From positions 1-16,695 of the forward strand of contig JANXVP010000544.1 of assembly GCA_025351615.1 (NCBI GenBank): DNA of 16,695 bases, written 5' to 3'. Below the pieces are notes generated by a model. That model was not told where the DNA came from. It searched no databases and saw only the letters and a list, made by a program, of their open reading frames with translations. Positions 15,501 to 16,695 of the stretch are shown piece by piece. The DNA is from Ramlibacter sp. GTDB taxonomy: Bacteria > Pseudomonadota > Gammaproteobacteria > Burkholderiales > Burkholderiaceae_C. Position 1 is the first letter of the stretch. Each line of letters starts with the position of its first letter. A program made the position numbers and the translations under genes.

Positions 15501-16088
15501 ATGCCCTCACCCAAAGCCTTGCCCAACGAAGTCCGCATCATCGGCGGCCAGTGGAAACGCACCAAGCTGCCGGTCGCCGACAAACCCGGTCTGCGGCCAA
15601 CCCCGGACCGGGTCCGCGAAACGCTGTTCAACTGGCTCGGCCAGGACCTGACCGGCTGGCGCTGCATCGACGCCTTTGCCGGAAGTGGCGCCCTTGGATT
15701 CGAAGCCGCCTCCCGCGGCGCTGCTCAAGTGCTGCTGGTGGAACAGGATCCCGGCCTGGTGGCGCAGTTGCGCGCTCTGCAGGTCAGGCTGTCTGCCCAC
15801 ACGGTCTCGGTGCAGCGGGCCAACGGCGTCTCGGTGCTCAGGCAGCTGGCCGCTGCCAGCGTCGATCTGGTGTTCCTCGACCCGCCGTTCGACGCCAAGC
15901 TGTACGAGGCAGCGCTGAAGGCGGCGGCGCCGGCGATTTCGGCCGATGGCCGGATTTACCTTGAGGCACAAGATGCCTGGGACGACGCGCGGCTGGCCCC
16001 CTTTGGCTTGTCCCTGCAAAAGCACCTGAAAGCGGGCGCGGTGCACGCCCATCTGCTTGGCCGGGGACAGGCGCATGCGGGCCCATAA
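15501..16088 (+). CDS. rsmD: 16S rRNA (guanine(966)-N(2))-methyltransferase RsmD
   Basis: A 195-residue class I SAM-dependent methyltransferase that methylates G966 in helix 31 of 16S rRNA in the cytoplasm. It opens with the family segment VRIIGGQWKRTKLPV, followed by RPTPDRVRETLFNWL. The SAM-binding loop is DAFAGSGALGFEA from D57, and the catalytic N-MTase motif is DPPF at residues 127-130. Length is normal. The ATG at 15501 has no Shine-Dalgarno, and the start lies just 26 bases after a strong terminator, so the transcript may be leaderless or short-leadered. coaD follows after 53 bases on the same strand, the usual partner in proteobacteria. Confidence 0.97.
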   Translation: MPSPKALPNEVRIIGGQWKRTKLPVADKPGLRPTPDRVRETLFNWLGQDLTGWRCIDAFAGSGALGFEAASRGAAQVLLVEQDPGLVAQLRALQVRLSAHTVSVQRANGVSVLRQLAAASVDLVFLDPPFDAKLYEAALKAAAPAISADGRIYLEAQDAWDDARLAPFGLSLQKHLKAGAVHAHLLGRGQAHAGP

Positions 16089-16141
16089 TCCGCACAGCAA
16101 AGGCGGGAACCCGCGCCGCGCCCAGTTGAGGAAAATCCACC

Positions 16142-16642
16142 ATGGCCCAGAGCGTGATCGCCGTCTATCCCGGCACCTTCGACCCGATGACTCTCGGCCA
16201 TGAGGACGTGATTCGCCGCGCGACGCAGTTGTTCGACCGGGTCATCGTCGCGGTGGCTGCGGGCCACCACAAGAAGGCGATGTTCACCTTGCACGAGCGC
16301 ATCGAGATGGCCAAGGAGGTGGTCCGGCCGTATGCGCAGGTCAGCGTGGAGAGCTTTTCGGGGCTGCTGCGGGACTTCGTGGTCGCCCGGGGCGGCAAGG
16401 CCATGGTCCGTGGCCTGCGCGCCGTGACTGACTTCGACTATGAGTTCCAGCTGGCCGGCATGAACCGCAGCCTGATGCCCGACGTGGAAACCGTTTTCCT
16501 CACGCCGAGCGACAAGTACCAGTTCATCAGCAGTACCTTCGTGCGTGAAATCGCCGTGCTCGGCGGGGAGGTCGACAAGTTCGTGTCGCCCCTCGTCCAG
16601 CAGCGCCTGATGGAAAAGGTGCGCAGCCTCGACCGGGAGTAG
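16142..16642 (+). CDS. coaD: Phosphopantetheine adenylyltransferase CoaD
   Basis: A 166-residue nucleotidyltransferase that transfers AMP from ATP to 4'-phosphopantetheine, giving dephospho-CoA in coenzyme A synthesis. The N-terminal [14 protein letters not shown] holds the ATP-binding T12 and the (T/H)xGH-type motif ending in H20; HHKKAMF and [13 protein letters not shown] line the active site. The second signature is ISSTFVRE (129-136). All are intact and the length matches the family. The start is supported by GAGGA 9 bases upstream. It probably shares a transcript with rsmD. Confidence 0.98.
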   Translation: MAQSVIAVYPGTFDPMTLGHEDVIRRATQLFDRVIVAVAAGHHKKAMFTLHERIEMAKEVVRPYAQVSVESFSGLLRDFVVARGGKAMVRGLRAVTDFDYEFQLAGMNRSLMPDVETVFLTPSDKYQFISSTFVREIAVLGGEVDKFVSPLVQQRLMEKVRSLDRE

Positions 16643-16695
16643 GGCGCCGCCGCCAGGCTGTCAGTCGACATGCTGCAGCGCTTCGGAAGGCGGCA

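Noticed and set aside
16661..16695. Possible C-terminal end of a minus-strand gene (reads ...PPSEALQHVD, stop at 16661-16663).
   Set aside because: Only about ten codons are visible at the window edge; it cannot be told from a chance open frame.

Overview
This is a high-GC chromosomal window whose gene content and protein sequences suggest a betaproteobacterium of the order Burkholderiales, most likely the Comamonadaceae (Ramlibacter/Variovorax-like). The grounds are a Bug-family tripartite-tricarboxylate receptor, a CIRCE element in front of rpoH, the order rpoH ... ftsY - M16 peptidase pair - rsmD - coaD, and a selenoneine-type gene set. The lineage is inferred from these features, not from a database search. 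No rRNA, tRNA, CRISPR array, insertion sequence or phage gene was seen.

Left part (1-4500): a SCO1-family copper chaperone lipoprotein (+) converges on two minus-strand genes, a Bug periplasmic receptor and a 7TM-DISM/GGDEF-like sensor. The sensor is split by a one-base frameshift near 2351-2358, and its GGDEF motif is degenerate. Upstream of them rpoH (sigma-32) ends in a clear intrinsic terminator. Its leader carries a perfect 9-9-9 CIRCE (HrcA) operator, so the heat-shock sigma factor appears to be under HrcA repression.

Centre (4616-11349), the most interesting part: a compact selenium locus. selD/senC (selenophosphate synthetase) overlaps senB (selenosugar synthase, a GT-B glycosyltransferase) by 4 bases on the minus strand. 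senA (an EgtB-like non-haem iron enzyme, selenoneine synthase) runs divergently on the plus strand. It is followed by a four-gene ABC transporter with a phosphonate/phosphite/selenate-type binding protein, an ATPase and two permeases. Together these suggest import of a selenium oxyanion, activation to selenophosphate, transfer to a sugar and insertion into hercynine to give selenoneine. The hercynine-forming gene egtD is not in the window. The block sits exactly where E. coli has ftsE-ftsX, between ftsY and rpoH.

Right part (11386-16695): ftsY (SRP receptor, -) and a divergent pair of exported M16 peptidases, the first with the HXXEH zinc site and the second without it. A perfect 15-bp hairpin and a strong T-tailed terminator follow, then rsmD (16S rRNA m2G966 methyltransferase) and coaD (phosphopantetheine adenylyltransferase). 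Several starts here lack a Shine-Dalgarno sequence (senA, senB, the first M16 gene, rsmD), which hints at leaderless or near-leaderless transcripts.
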